Shown piece by piece: positions 1 to 7,947 of a stretch of 51,792 nt of DNA (its first letter is position 1; every line of letters starts with the position of its first letter). This DNA is from Hyphomicrobiaceae bacterium (lineage in GTDB: Bacteria; Pseudomonadota; Alphaproteobacteria; Rhizobiales; Xanthobacteraceae). Made by a program: the position numbers and the translations under genes. The stretch spans positions 1 to 51,792 of the forward strand of contig CANJBX010000026.1 in assembly GCA_947472885.1 (NCBI GenBank), written 5' to 3'. The notes under the pieces were generated by a model that was given only the letters and a program-made list of their open reading frames with translations, did no database searches and was not told the origin of the DNA.

Positions 1-92
1 CCCCTCACCCGGATTGCCATAGCGCGTCGCAGACGCGCGTAAACGCGCTGATGGCAATCCGACCTCTCCCCGTAAACGGGGAGAGGTGACTC
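1..92. repeat. Intergenic palindromic repeat, copy A
   Basis: The stretch combines a long hairpin with a second short palindrome. Its central arms are ggattgccat (11-20) and atggcaatcc (51-60), with inner arms agcgcg and cgcgct. A separate short hairpin, cctctcccc / ggggagagg, lies at about 63-88. A diverged copy in the opposite orientation lies at 51181-51269, sharing the core gccatagcgcgtcg and cgtaaacgcgct. This marks a dispersed intergenic repeat family. The left end may be truncated by the window edge. No coding potential is apparent. Confidence 0.75.
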
Positions 93-128
93 GTTGCGCC
101 AGTGTGCCAACAGTGGCAATGACGGCAG

Positions 129-2606
129 ATGCAGTTTTCCTCGCCCCTCCCCATCGACGACGCCTTGCCCGGCCTCACCGCCGCGCTAGCGTCGCACAAC
201 GTCGCCGTGCTGGTCGCGCCGCCGGGCGCGGGCAAGACGACGCGCGTGCCGCTGGTGCTGGCGGAACAGGGCTGGGCCAGGGACAAGAAAATCCTTGTGC
301 TGGAACCGCGCCGTCTCGCCGCGCGCGCCGCAGCCGAGCGCATGGCCCATGAACTGGGCGAAAGCGCCGGCGAAACCGTCGGCTATCGCGTGCGTTTCGG
401 CTCGAAAATTTCGCGAAAGACGCGCATCGAGGTCGTCACCGAAGGCATCTTCACCAGCCTCATTCTTGACGACCCCTCACTCGACGGCGTCGCCGCCGTG
501 CTGTTCGACGAATTCCACGAACGCTCGCTGGACGCTGATCTGGGACTAGCACTGGCGCGCGAGGCGCAGCAGGGACTGCGCGACGACCTCAAGCTGCTGG
601 TGATGTCCGCAACCATCGACGGCGCGCGCGTCGCAAAACTCCTCGGCGATGCGCCGGTGATCGAGAGCGAAGGCCGCGCCTTTCCCGTCGAGACGCGCCA
701 CATCAGCCGCGATGCACAGAACCATATCGAGCCGCAAGTCACCGACGCCGTCGTGCGCGCGCTGCGCGCCGACGAAGGTTCGGTGCTGGTGTTCCTGCCG
801 GGCGCGGGCGAAATCCGCCGCGTGGAAACGCAGTTGCGCGAGCGCGTCACCGATCCGAACACCGACATCGTGCCGCTGTTCGGTGCGCTCGATGCGCAGA
901 CCCAAGATCGCGCGATTTCGCCGTCACCAAAAGGAAGGCGTAAGGTCGTGCTGGCAACCTCGATTGCGGAGACTTCGCTCACCATCGACGGCGTCCGCAT
1001 CGTGATCGACGCCGGCCTTGCGCGCGTGCCGCGCTATGAACCCGATGTCGGCCTGACGCGGCTCGAAACTGTCCGCGTGTCGCGCGCGTCCGCCGACCAG
1101 CGCCGTGGCCGCGCCGGCCGCACGCAGCCCGGCATCTGTTATCGGCTGTGGGAAGAAGCGCAGACCGGCGCGCTCGAGGCCTATACCAAGCCGGAAATTC
1201 TCGCCGCCGACCTGTCCTCGTTCGTACTCGATCTTGCGCAATGGGGCGCGGGCGATCCCGACAAACTGGCGTTTCTCGATTCCCCGCCAAAGGCTGCACT
1301 CAACGAAGCGCGCATCCTGTTGCGCGAACTCGGGGCACTCGACGAGGCCGGGCGCATCACGCAGGAAGGCAGAAAGCTCCGCGCCTTGCCGCTGCCGCCG
1401 CGCCTCGCGCGCATGGTGGTCGATGCCGCAGCGGAAGGCGCGGGCGATATCGCTGCCAACATCGCACTGGTGCTGACCGAGCGCGGCCTTGGCGGCAATG
1501 ATGCGGACCTGAGCCATCGCCTCGACGATATGCGCCGCGACCGCTCGCGCCGTGCGGAAGATGCGCGGCGAATGGCGAAGCGCTGGGCTGAAACTCAAAA
1601 CGCAGGCAAGCGGGGCGACGACGATATTTCCATCGGCGCCATCCTCGCTCTCGCCTATCCCGACCGCATTGCGAAAAATCGCGGCGCCAGTGGGAGCTTC
1701 TTGGGCAGTTTCCTGCTTGCCAACGGGCGCGGCGCAACGCTCGACCAGACCTCGCCGCTGTCGCGCGAACCTTATCTCGCCGTCGCCGAAATCGCCGGCA
1801 GCGCGACGCAGGCGAGGATTATTCTGGCCACGGCGATCACGCAGGCTGAAATCGAAATCCGCTTCGCCAAAGAGATCGAGACGCGCGACCTGATTTCATT
1901 CGATACGCAGTCCATGAGCCTGCGCGGGCGCGGCGGCCGCAGGCTCGGCGCAATCGCGCTGTCGGATCGTCCGGTTCCGGTCGAAGCCAGCGACGAAAAT
2001 GCCAAAAAGCTCGCCGAAGGCATCGCACAGGCGGGCATCGACCGCCTGCCATGGACCAAGGCACTGACCCAGTGGCGCGACCGCGTGATGTTCCTGCGCA
2101 ACGCCGAAGGCGATGAGTGGCCGGACCTTTCCGACGCCGGCCTCGCCGCGCAGGCCGCCGACTGGCTCGCGGCGGCGCTATCGGGGAAAACATCGCTGAA
2201 GGAATTTTCGGCGGAAGATTTGTCGAATGCGCTTTCGGGCATGTTGCCCTATGCGTTGCGCCGCCGCCTCGACGTGGAAGCGCCGACGCATTACACCGCG
2301 CCAACCGGCTCCAACGTACCGATTGATTACGAAGCCGAGGGCGGACCGAAATTTTCCATCCGCGTGCAGGAAATGTTCGGCGTCGATAAACACCCCTCGA
2401 TTGCCGGCGGGCGCGTGCCGCTCGTTGTCGAACTCCTCTCACCCGGTCACAAGCCGGTGCAGGTGACGCGCGACCTGCCGGGTTTCTGGCGCGGCAGTTA
2501 CGCCGCAGTGCGGACCGAAATGCGCGGCCGCTATCCGCGTCACCCGTGGCCGGACAATCCGCTGGAAGCCCCCGCTACCCGCCGGGCCAAACCGCGCGGT
2601 ACCTGA
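129..2606 (+). CDS. hrpB: ATP-dependent helicase HrpB
   Basis: This is an 825-residue DEAH-box superfamily 2 helicase of the HrpB type, close to the usual family length of about 810-840. Visible motifs in order are Walker A APPGAGKTT (about residues 30-38), the DEFH Walker B box (about 126-129), MSAT motif III (about 158-161) and motif VI QRRGRAGRTQPG (about 324-335). A long HrpB-specific C-terminal region ends in a basic RRAKPR tail, as is common in the family. HrpB proteins are predicted ATP-driven RNA helicases of the cytoplasm; their substrate is poorly defined in most bacteria. The ATG at 129 has no strong ribosome-binding site, but it begins just before the conserved N-terminus. The gene stands alone, with a hairpin after its stop. 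The family assignment is secure; the biological role is not shown by the sequence. Confidence 0.95.
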   Translation: MQFSSPLPIDDALPGLTAALASHNVAVLVAPPGAGKTTRVPLVLAEQGWARDKKILVLEPRRLAARAAAERMAHELGESAGETVGYRVRFGSKISRKTRIEVVTEGIFTSLILDDPSLDGVAAVLFDEFHERSLDADLGLALAREAQQGLRDDLKLLVMSATIDGARVAKLLGDAPVIESEGRAFPVETRHISRDAQNHIEPQVTDAVVRALRADEGSVLVFLPGAGEIRRVETQLRERVTDPNTDIVPLFGALDAQTQDRAISPSPKGRRKVVLATSIAETSLTIDGVRIVIDAGLARVPRYEPDVGLTRLETVRVSRASADQRRGRAGRTQPGICYRLWEEAQTGALEAYTKPEILAADLSSFVLDLAQWGAGDPDKLAFLDSPPKAALNEARILLRELGALDEAGRITQEGRKLRALPLPPRLARMVVDAAAEGAGDIAANIALVLTERGLGGNDADLSHRLDDMRRDRSRRAEDARRMAKRWAETQNAGKRGDDDISIGAILALAYPDRIAKNRGASGSFLGSFLLANGRGATLDQTSPLSREPYLAVAEIAGSATQARIILATAITQAEIEIRFAKEIETRDLISFDTQSMSLRGRGGRRLGAIALSDRPVPVEASDENAKKLAEGIAQAGIDRLPWTKALTQWRDRVMFLRNAEGDEWPDLSDAGLAAQAADWLAAALSGKTSLKEFSAEDLSNALSGMLPYALRRRLDVEAPTHYTAPTGSNVPIDYEAEGGPKFSIRVQEMFGVDKHPSIAGGRVPLVVELLSPGHKPVQVTRDLPGFWRGSYAAVRTEMRGRYPRHPWPDNPLEAPATRRAKPRGT

Positions 2607-2642
2607 TGCGGTATCCGAATCTGGTTCGCTAAAATTGTAGTT

Positions 2643-2673
2643 GCCGGAAGCACCTCTAATTACCGCTTCCGGC
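2643..2673 (+). terminator. Hairpin downstream of hrpB
   Basis: A 9-bp stem (gccggaagc / gcttccggc) with a 13-base loop lies 37 bases after the hrpB stop. Only a weak T-containing tail (tagatttc) follows, so this could be a poor intrinsic terminator or simply a 3' stabilising hairpin. Confidence 0.4.
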
Positions 2674-2758
2674 CTAGATTTCTGCAATCCCTAACGCGCG
2701 TTAACCGTATGCAGACGGTTTTGCCGCATCCTGCCTCCGAATCACCTTGGAGCGGGAA

Positions 2759-3259
2759 ATGCGCCAGCTTCTGTATTTTGCGATTGCGGCCCTGCTGATC
2801 GGCGCCTTCGTGCCGAAGCTTTACAGCAACGGCACGCCGGCCATGACGACGCCTGCCCGCGCCGACGTTGCGCCCGCAGCGGCGGCGGCGAGCCGCAAGG
2901 TCACGATCAGCCAGTCGCCGAACGGCCATTTCGAAACCCCGGTTTCGATTGACGGCCGCAGCGTCGATTTCATGGTGGATACCGGCGCGTCGATGATCGC
3001 GCTGCGCGAACGCGATGCCGGCAAGCTCGGCATCTTCCCGGTGCCGGCGGATTACACCGCGCTGGTCGCGACCGCGAACGGCAGGGTCAAGGCCGCGCGC
3101 GTGCAGCTCAAGAAGGTCGATATCGGCGGCGTCACCGTGCGCGATGTTGCGGCGCTGGTGTTGCCGGACGAAGCGCTTGGGCAAAACCTGCTCGGCATGT
3201 CGTTTCTCTCGCAGCTTCGCTGGGAACAGAAGAACGGCAAGCTGATCCTCGAGCAGTAA
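2759..3259 (+). CDS. Membrane-anchored retropepsin-like aspartic protease (TIGR02281-type)
   Basis: The predicted protein has 166 residues. An N-terminal hydrophobic helix (about residues 4-19) is followed by a low-complexity Ala/Pro linker and one retropepsin-like domain. The catalytic signature FMVDTGAS lies about one third of the way in, and a hydrophobic-Gly flap-partner motif (LLGMSFLSQL) lies near the end. One-domain proteases of this clan work as homodimers; the N-terminal anchor places the domain in the periplasm. The physiological substrate is unknown for most members. I chose the ATG at 2759 because GGAG lies 6 bases upstream (2749-2752). An in-frame TTG at 2747 would add four residues, but it sits on top of that ribosome-binding site. 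It stands alone between hrpB and a minus-strand small gene. Confidence 0.8.
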   Translation: MRQLLYFAIAALLIGAFVPKLYSNGTPAMTTPARADVAPAAAAASRKVTISQSPNGHFETPVSIDGRSVDFMVDTGASMIALRERDAGKLGIFPVPADYTALVATANGRVKAARVQLKKVDIGGVTVRDVAALVLPDEALGQNLLGMSFLSQLRWEQKNGKLILEQ

Positions 3260-3274
3260 GCCTCACATCATTCC

Positions 3275-3310
3275 AAAAATGCGAAGGGCCACCCTTTCGG
3301 GTGACCCTTC
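3275..3310 (-). terminator. Intrinsic terminator of the minus-strand small gene
   Basis: On the minus strand the stem gaagggtcaccc / gggtggcccttc closes a gaaa loop. It has 11 paired bases and one A-C mismatch, and is followed by gc and a run of five T (complement of AAAAA at 3275-3279). The T-run is on the minus side only, so the structure terminates the small transcript at 3392-3466. It could also serve passively as the 3' end of the convergent protease gene. Confidence 0.75.
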
Positions 3311-3391
3311 CATTGTCGGACCTTGGTCCGGCATGGCGGTGGTTCAACGCTTGCGCGCGAACCGCCCGCTACTTCATAGCGCTCGAAAGCG

Positions 3392-3466
3392 CTACGCCTG
3401 GACCTCGGTTGAGGCGAGGATCCAGGTCACACATGCCGGCGACCGCGGCGATAGACAATGAGACAC
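3392..3466 (-). CDS. Tiny ORF with 16S-tail-complementary Shine-Dalgarno (rreB-like)
   Basis: This is a 24-codon reading frame from GTG (3466-3464) to TAG (3394-3392). It begins MSHCLSPRSPAC and ends STEVQA. It is preceded, one base away, by a 15-base exact complement of the 3' end of 16S rRNA (3468-3482). A minus-strand intrinsic terminator follows at 3275-3310, giving a self-contained transcription unit of roughly 200 bases. I recall that a small conserved Bradyrhizobiaceae mRNA with an extended Shine-Dalgarno, a GTG start and a 14-residue product was reported as rreB. The extended site, GTG start and size class match here, but I cannot align the peptides. An alternative frame starts at the GTG inside the Shine-Dalgarno (3474) and ends at 3427, encoding 15 residues. 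The RNA may matter more than the peptide. The remaining bases to 3681 show no other gene. Confidence 0.6.
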   Translation of the reverse strand: MSHCLSPRSPACVTWILASTEVQA

Positions 3467-3467
3467 A

Positions 3468-3482
3468 GGATCACCTCCTTTC
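3468..3482 (-). promoter_or_regulatory. Extended Shine-Dalgarno, 15 bases
   Basis: Read on the minus strand the site is GAAAGGAGGTGATCC, the exact complement of the terminal 16S rRNA bases GGATCACCTCCTTTC. Ordinary ribosome-binding sites in this window pair over 4-6 bases. Such a long match is expected to hold the 30S subunit and slow clearance, so it points to control at the ribosome rather than to strong translation. Confidence 0.75.
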
Positions 3483-3681
3483 GGGTTGTTGACGACCCTT
3501 GAAGTCTAAGGTCCCAAAATCCGATTCGTAAAGCGCGCTTTCGCCCTAAAACACGGCGTCCATGCGCGCCCGGCAGGCCGCCTATCCGCGATTTTGACCA
3601 AGAACCAGTCGTTTGGCGCGCCGCCTGCTGCTAGAAAGCGCAGGCCGGTAAGGCGCAGCCGGGGGCGGCAGAAATTCATCG

Positions 3682-4893
3682 ATGTCTGAAAATCCGAGCC
3701 TGGAAACCACCACGGCATCGCCTGTAAAAGGCGACCTGAACTATCCGCTGTTCATCGCGCTGATGGCGAACACCGTCATCGTGAACCTGGTGGTGTCGCT
3801 GGCGCGCGTGACGACTTCCTATCGCGCCATCGAACTCGACCTTTCCGTATTCTGGATCAGCCTGATTGCCGCGGGCTTTTCGCTGGTGCCGGTGTTTGCC
3901 GCCGTGCCGCTCGGCCGCTACATCGACCGCGGACACGACGCTGCTTCCGCATGGCTCGGCGCGTTCCTGATGCTGCTGGCCTGCGCCGGATTCTGGTGGC
4001 GGCCGGCGTCGGACTTTTACCTGCTGGTATTCTCCATCGTGCTGGGCTTCGGCCACATGTTCTGCATGGCCGGACACCAGATGATGTCGGTGCGCAGCGC
4101 CGGGCCGATCTCGCGCGAGAGCGTGTTCGGCTATCACATGATCGCCATTGCGACCGGCCAAGGCCTTGGACCGGCTATCCTTGGCTGGTTCGGCGGCGAC
4201 GCGCATATTCCGCCGACAGGGACGCTGTTCGCCATCGCGCTCGGCGGCGCTGCCGTTTCCCAGATCGCGGCGTTTGCGCTTCGCCCCGCCGTCCGCGAGC
4301 CGGCGCACGAACGCCCCGCCAGCCGCCTCACCATTCGCGAGCTTCTCGGCAATCGCGCGCTGACCGCGATCCTGTCCGCCAGCATCGTCACGGTCGTGGC
4401 GTTTGAACTGCTGGTGGTTTACCTGCCGCTCCTCGGCACCGAACGTCACATCGACACCCGCGACATCGGCATCCTGCTGGCGACGCGCACGGCGGTGTCG
4501 ATTGGCGCTCGCTTCTTCTATGCACGCCTGATCAACAGGTTCGGACGGACGCGGCTGATTCTCGTCGGCATGCTGATGGGCGCCGCAGGCTTCACCCTGA
4601 TCGGGCTGCCGGTGTCGCTTCCCTTCATGTATCTCGCCGTCGTCATCATGGGCCTCGGACTTGGCGTATCGACCGTTCTGACCTTCTCGGGCGTGGTCCT
4701 GATCGCCCCGCCGGAAGCTCGCGCCACTGCGCTTTCGCTGCGCCTGACCGGCAACCGGATCGGCCAGATGGTCGTCCCCGTCCTCGCCGGCCTGACCGCC
4801 GAGGCCACCGGGATCGGCGGCGTTCTCGTGATTATTGCGGGCTTTCTGGCGGCTTCGGGAATTTTCACCCATGCCGTGGTGGAGCGGTCATAA
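3682..4893 (+). CDS. Major facilitator superfamily transporter
   Basis: The 403-residue protein has about twelve hydrophobic segments. A typical MFS loop-2/3 motif is visible as PLGRYIDRGHD after the second to third segment, and a related GARFFYARLINRFGRTR sequence appears in the second half, as expected from the internal two-fold repeat. It is an inner-membrane secondary transporter. No substrate-specific motif is recognisable and no biosynthetic or regulatory neighbour suggests one, so efflux or uptake of a small organic molecule are both possible. The ATG at 3682 has a purine-rich but weak upstream region. The gene follows the region carrying the divergent small gene and is monocistronic. 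Confidence 0.85.
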   Translation: MSENPSLETTTASPVKGDLNYPLFIALMANTVIVNLVVSLARVTTSYRAIELDLSVFWISLIAAGFSLVPVFAAVPLGRYIDRGHDAASAWLGAFLMLLACAGFWWRPASDFYLLVFSIVLGFGHMFCMAGHQMMSVRSAGPISRESVFGYHMIAIATGQGLGPAILGWFGGDAHIPPTGTLFAIALGGAAVSQIAAFALRPAVREPAHERPASRLTIRELLGNRALTAILSASIVTVVAFELLVVYLPLLGTERHIDTRDIGILLATRTAVSIGARFFYARLINRFGRTRLILVGMLMGAAGFTLIGLPVSLPFMYLAVVIMGLGLGVSTVLTFSGVVLIAPPEARATALSLRLTGNRIGQMVVPVLAGLTAEATGIGGVLVIIAGFLAASGIFTHAVVERS

Positions 4894-4976
4894 ATTTTCC
4901 CGACTTTAAGGCTTAATCGCTATTTGCAGGCCATCCGCTTGCGTCCACCCCCACATGGGATATGCCCGACTTGTTT

Positions 4977-5025
4977 GGGCATGATCTGATCCGAAAACCG
5001 GCATCCACTTTTCGGGATCATGCCC
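4977..5025. repeat. Rhizobial palindromic intergenic repeat
   Basis: The outer arms gggcatgatc and gatcatgccc enclose inner arms atccgaaaa and ttttcgggat around ccggcatccac. I recognise this palindrome from many intergenic regions of Bradyrhizobium-like and other rhizobial genomes. It lies between the MFS gene and the phosphomannomutase gene, ending 20 bases before the next start, so it would form part of the leader of the downstream gene if transcribed with it. Confidence 0.7.
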
Positions 5026-5044
5026 TGCCATCACGAGGTTATTG

Positions 5045-6544
5045 ATGTTTCCCACCCCAAAGCCGCTGCTGATCCCCAACACCTATGCCTACGAGTCCGA
5101 GCCGATGGTGAAGGCTACCGGCTTTCGCGAATACGACGCGCGCTGGCTGTTCGGAAAAGAAATCAACCTGATGGGGATTCAGGCGCTCGGCATGGGGCTG
5201 GGTGTCTTGCTCCGCGAACTCGGGCAAAAGCCGGAGATCGTCACCGGCCACGACTACCGCGGCTATTCGGCCTCGATCAAATACGCACTCATTTCCGGCC
5301 TGCTCGCTTCCGGCTGCAAGGTGCATGACATCGGGCTTGCAGTGACGCCAATGGCCTATTTCGCGCAGTTCGATCTCGATGTGCCGTGCGTCGCCATGGT
5401 GACGGCCTCGCACAACGACAATGGCTGGACCGGCGTGAAGATGGGCGCCAACCGTCCGCTCACCTTCGGCCCCGACGAAATGACGCGGCTCAAGGAAATC
5501 GTGCTCGGCGCGAAATTCAGGAACGAAGGCGGCGGCTCGTATCATTTTGTCGCGGATTTCCCGGCGCGCTATATCGGCGATCTCACCAAGCGGCCCAAAC
5601 TCAAGCGCAAGATCAAGGTCGTGTGCGCCTGCGGCAACGGCACGGCGGGCGCATTCGCACCGCAGGTGCTGGAAGCCATCGGCTGCGAAGTCGTGCGGCT
5701 CGATTGCGACCTCGATCACACGTTCCCGAAATACAATCCGAACCCCGAAGACCTCGAAATGCTGCACGCCATTCGCGATGTCGTGCTGGAACACAAGGCC
5801 GACATCGGTCTGGGTTTTGACGGCGACGGCGACCGTTGCGGCGTCGTTGACGACAAGGGCGATGAAATCTTCGCCGACAAGATCGGTGTCATGCTCGCGC
5901 GGGACATGTCCACGCTGCACCCCGGCGCGACGTTTGTCGTGGACGTGAAATCGACCGGCCTCTATGCGACCGACCCGGTGCTGATCAGGAACGGCGTCAA
6001 GGCCGACTACTGGAAGACCGGCCACTCCTACATGAAGCGCCGCACCCACGAGATCGGCGCGCTGGCGGGCTTCGAGAAATCCGGCCATTACTTCTTCAAC
6101 AAGCCCTACGGCCGCGGCTATGACGACGGCCTCGTGTCGGCGATTGCGATCTGCGACATGCTGGAGCGCAATCCGTCGAAGAAGATGTCGGAACTCAAGG
6201 ACGCACTACCCAAGACCTGGGGTTCGCCAACCATGTCGCCGCACTGCGCGGACGAGACCAAGTACGGCATCGTCGATCAGGTGGTGAAACACTTTGAAGC
6301 GGCACAGAAGAAGGGCGACAAGGTTGCCGGTCAGGCAATCCGCGATCTTGTCACCGTCAACGGCGTGCGCGTCACGGTCGAGGACGGCTCATGGGGCCTG
6401 TTGCGCGCATCCTCGAACAAGCCCGAACTCGTCGTCGTCGTCGAAAGCCCGGTGTCGGAGAGCCGCATGCGCGACATGTTCAAGGCTATAGACACCGTCC
6501 TGCGCACGCACCCGGAGGTCGGCGCGTATAACCAGACGATCTAG
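5045..6544 (+). CDS. Phosphomannomutase/phosphoglucomutase
   Basis: This 499-residue enzyme of the alpha-D-phosphohexomutase family interconverts hexose 6-phosphate and 1-phosphate, feeding nucleotide sugars for polysaccharide and LPS synthesis. The phosphoserine loop TASHNDNGWTG has its reactive Ser near residue 122. The Mg-binding loop DGDGDR lies at about 259-264, the sugar-binding EKSGHYFF loop at about 345, and a C-terminal phosphate-binding domain follows. The ATG at 5045 is chosen because GAGG lies six bases upstream; an overlapping TTG at 5042 is less likely. The stop overlaps the stop of the convergent LysR gene in one CTAG. Whether glucose or mannose phosphate is preferred cannot be read from the sequence. 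Confidence 0.9.
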   Translation: MFPTPKPLLIPNTYAYESEPMVKATGFREYDARWLFGKEINLMGIQALGMGLGVLLRELGQKPEIVTGHDYRGYSASIKYALISGLLASGCKVHDIGLAVTPMAYFAQFDLDVPCVAMVTASHNDNGWTGVKMGANRPLTFGPDEMTRLKEIVLGAKFRNEGGGSYHFVADFPARYIGDLTKRPKLKRKIKVVCACGNGTAGAFAPQVLEAIGCEVVRLDCDLDHTFPKYNPNPEDLEMLHAIRDVVLEHKADIGLGFDGDGDRCGVVDDKGDEIFADKIGVMLARDMSTLHPGATFVVDVKSTGLYATDPVLIRNGVKADYWKTGHSYMKRRTHEIGALAGFEKSGHYFFNKPYGRGYDDGLVSAIAICDMLERNPSKKMSELKDALPKTWGSPTMSPHCADETKYGIVDQVVKHFEAAQKKGDKVAGQAIRDLVTVNGVRVTVEDGSWGLLRASSNKPELVVVVESPVSESRMRDMFKAIDTVLRTHPEVGAYNQTI

Positions 6545-7434
6545 GCCCGCGCCCGCTTCGCCATTTTCTTCGCCGCCGGCTCTGCCTTTGCGAGCAGAAC
6601 CTCGCGCAGCGCCCGCACGTTCGGCGACGCCGCGCCCTTGCGCCAGATCAGCATGGTCGGCGCATGGGACACGCCGGGCGGCAGCGCATGGATGCTGATG
6701 TGGTGCGGCTCGAGGAAACTCGTCAGCAGCATGCGCGGCACCATGGAGATACCCATACCCGCCGCGGCACAGCCGATGATCGCATGCCATGACGTGATCT
6801 CGACGATCTTCGCGGGAACATGGCCCGACATCGCGAACCATTGCTCCATGCGGGCGCGATAGGAACACCCGTACTCGAACGCCAGCACGGTTTGCGGCTG
6901 CGCATCGCGCGGCACGCGGATCAGCGGGTGATGGGGCGGCGCGACGATGACGAGTTCTTCGTTGTAGATAAGCGTCTTCTCGAACGGTCCTTCGCAAAGC
7001 GGCTCCGCTGCCAGCGCAGCATCGATCTCGCCGGCGAGTACCGCTTCGGCCAGCACCTTGGGATCGCCGGTGCGCAACTCCAGGCTGACGCCGGGATAAA
7101 GCTGGTGAAATTCATGAAGCGGGGCAGGCAGGCGCATGGCAGCCGTACTCTCCATCGAGCCCAGCCGCAGCACGCCGCGCGGCGCTTCGTCGTGGAGCGC
7201 ATCGCGTGCCTCGCGGGCAAGATCGAGCAGGCGGTCCGCGTAGTCGAGCAGCAGCTTGCCGGCGGGCGACAGCTGCATGCGTTTGCCTTCGCGAATGAAC
7301 AGTTCGACGCCGAGATCTTCCTCAAGCTGGCGCACCCGCGTGGTGACGTTGGACTGCACGCGGTTGAGCTTTTCGGCGGCGCGCGTGATGCCGCCCTCCC
7401 TCACCACCGAGCGGAAAATCTGCAGGTCGGACAA
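6541..7434 (-). CDS. LysR-family transcriptional regulator
   Basis: The protein has 297 residues from the TTG at 7434, a normal LysR length. An N-terminal winged helix-turn-helix (ITRAAEKLNRVQSNVTTRVRQLEEDLG, starting at about residue 15) precedes a periplasmic-binding-like effector domain. The basic C-terminal tail is KKMAKRARA. The start is uncertain: in frame, six bases further up, is ATT (7440-7438). It has GAAGG seven bases before it, and its product would begin MDLSDLQIF, which fits LysR N-termini better. No in-frame ATG exists before the upstream stop at 7455. The divergent neighbour is a DUF1127 gene, so the AT-rich space between them probably carries this regulator's sites. The target genes and effector are unknown. 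Confidence 0.88.
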   Translation of the reverse strand: MSDLQIFRSVVREGGITRAAEKLNRVQSNVTTRVRQLEEDLGVELFIREGKRMQLSPAGKLLLDYADRLLDLAREARDALHDEAPRGVLRLGSMESTAAMRLPAPLHEFHQLYPGVSLELRTGDPKVLAEAVLAGEIDAALAAEPLCEGPFEKTLIYNEELVIVAPPHHPLIRVPRDAQPQTVLAFEYGCSYRARMEQWFAMSGHVPAKIVEITSWHAIIGCAAAGMGISMVPRMLLTSFLEPHHISIHALPPGVSHAPTMLIWRKGAASPNVRALREVLLAKAEPAAKKMAKRARA

Positions 7435-7469
7435 GTCAATAGGGAAGCCTTCTTAAATCTCATTTAGAG

Positions 7470-7483
7470 ATGATAAATATCAT
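7470..7483. promoter_or_regulatory. Dyad in the lysR-DUF1127 intergenic region
   Basis: ATGATA and TATCAT form a perfect 6-bp inverted repeat separated by two bases. It lies within an AT-rich stretch (about 7453-7510) that contrasts with the GC-rich surroundings, 36 bases upstream of the LysR TTG and between divergent genes. It may be an operator for LysR autoregulation. It is not a canonical T-N11-A box, so this is only an inference. Confidence 0.35.
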
Positions 7484-7568
7484 TATTAATTATTTTATAT
7501 GATGTAACTCACGCTGTAAATCCACTGCCAATCGGGCGGCACACGACGCCCCGGCAATGGAGCCTCAG

Positions 7569-7940
7569 ATGGCAAGCGATGATGAATTGGGTTTCACCGC
7601 GCTCGACTGGCGCGAACTCACCCCGCAGCAATGGAACGAGTTGCGCCGGAACGCGATCCGCCGCGCCGAACTGCTGCGTCAGGAGTCCAACAGAGCGCTA
7701 GCGCGCAAGCTGGCAGGGTCCGTGCTGAATGGCGCGGCGCGTGTTCTGTATGCTCTGTCGGACGCGCTCGCATGGCTAAAGGCGGCCGCAGACCAGCGGA
7801 CCGCAGTCACACGGCTTCAAAAGCTCGATGACCGCCCACTCAAGGACATCGGCATGGACCGTTCGGAAATTGAATCTGTGGTGCGCGCGCATGGCGGCGA
7901 CAAAACCCGCGTCCGGCGTGACCCGCAGCTGGCGGCCTGA
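7569..7940 (+). CDS. DUF1127 (YjiS-like) domain protein
   Basis: The 123-residue, charged, probably cytosolic protein has a C-terminal DUF1127 motif, a short helix-turn-helix-like segment containing LQKLDDRPLKDIGMDRSEIE. The N-terminal two thirds is an Arg/Glu-rich helical extension not present in the shortest DUF1127 proteins. Small DUF1127 proteins in other alphaproteobacteria bind RNA and affect phosphate, carbon or RNA turnover; longer ones like this are uncharacterised. The ATG at 7569 has GGAG six bases upstream. An in-frame ATG at 7557 would add four residues but has no such site. The gene is divergent from lysR and convergent with the next gene. Confidence 0.75.
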   Translation: MASDDELGFTALDWRELTPQQWNELRRNAIRRAELLRQESNRALARKLAGSVLNGAARVLYALSDALAWLKAAADQRTAVTRLQKLDDRPLKDIGMDRSEIESVVRAHGGDKTRVRRDPQLAA

Positions 7941-7947
7941 ATGGCCG

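Noticed and set aside
3468-3482. A fragment of a 16S rRNA gene on the plus strand (GGATCACCTCCTTTC).
   Set aside because: Only the terminal 15 bases match; upstream plus-strand sequence does not continue as 16S. The minus-strand reading, with a start codon one base on and a terminator after it, explains the match better.
3676-4872. A 398-codon minus-strand frame opposite the MFS gene.
   Set aside because: It is the mirror of a GC-rich coding strand: very rich in Gln, His, Arg and Asp, without hydrophobic core or motifs. The plus strand encodes a proper twelve-helix transporter.
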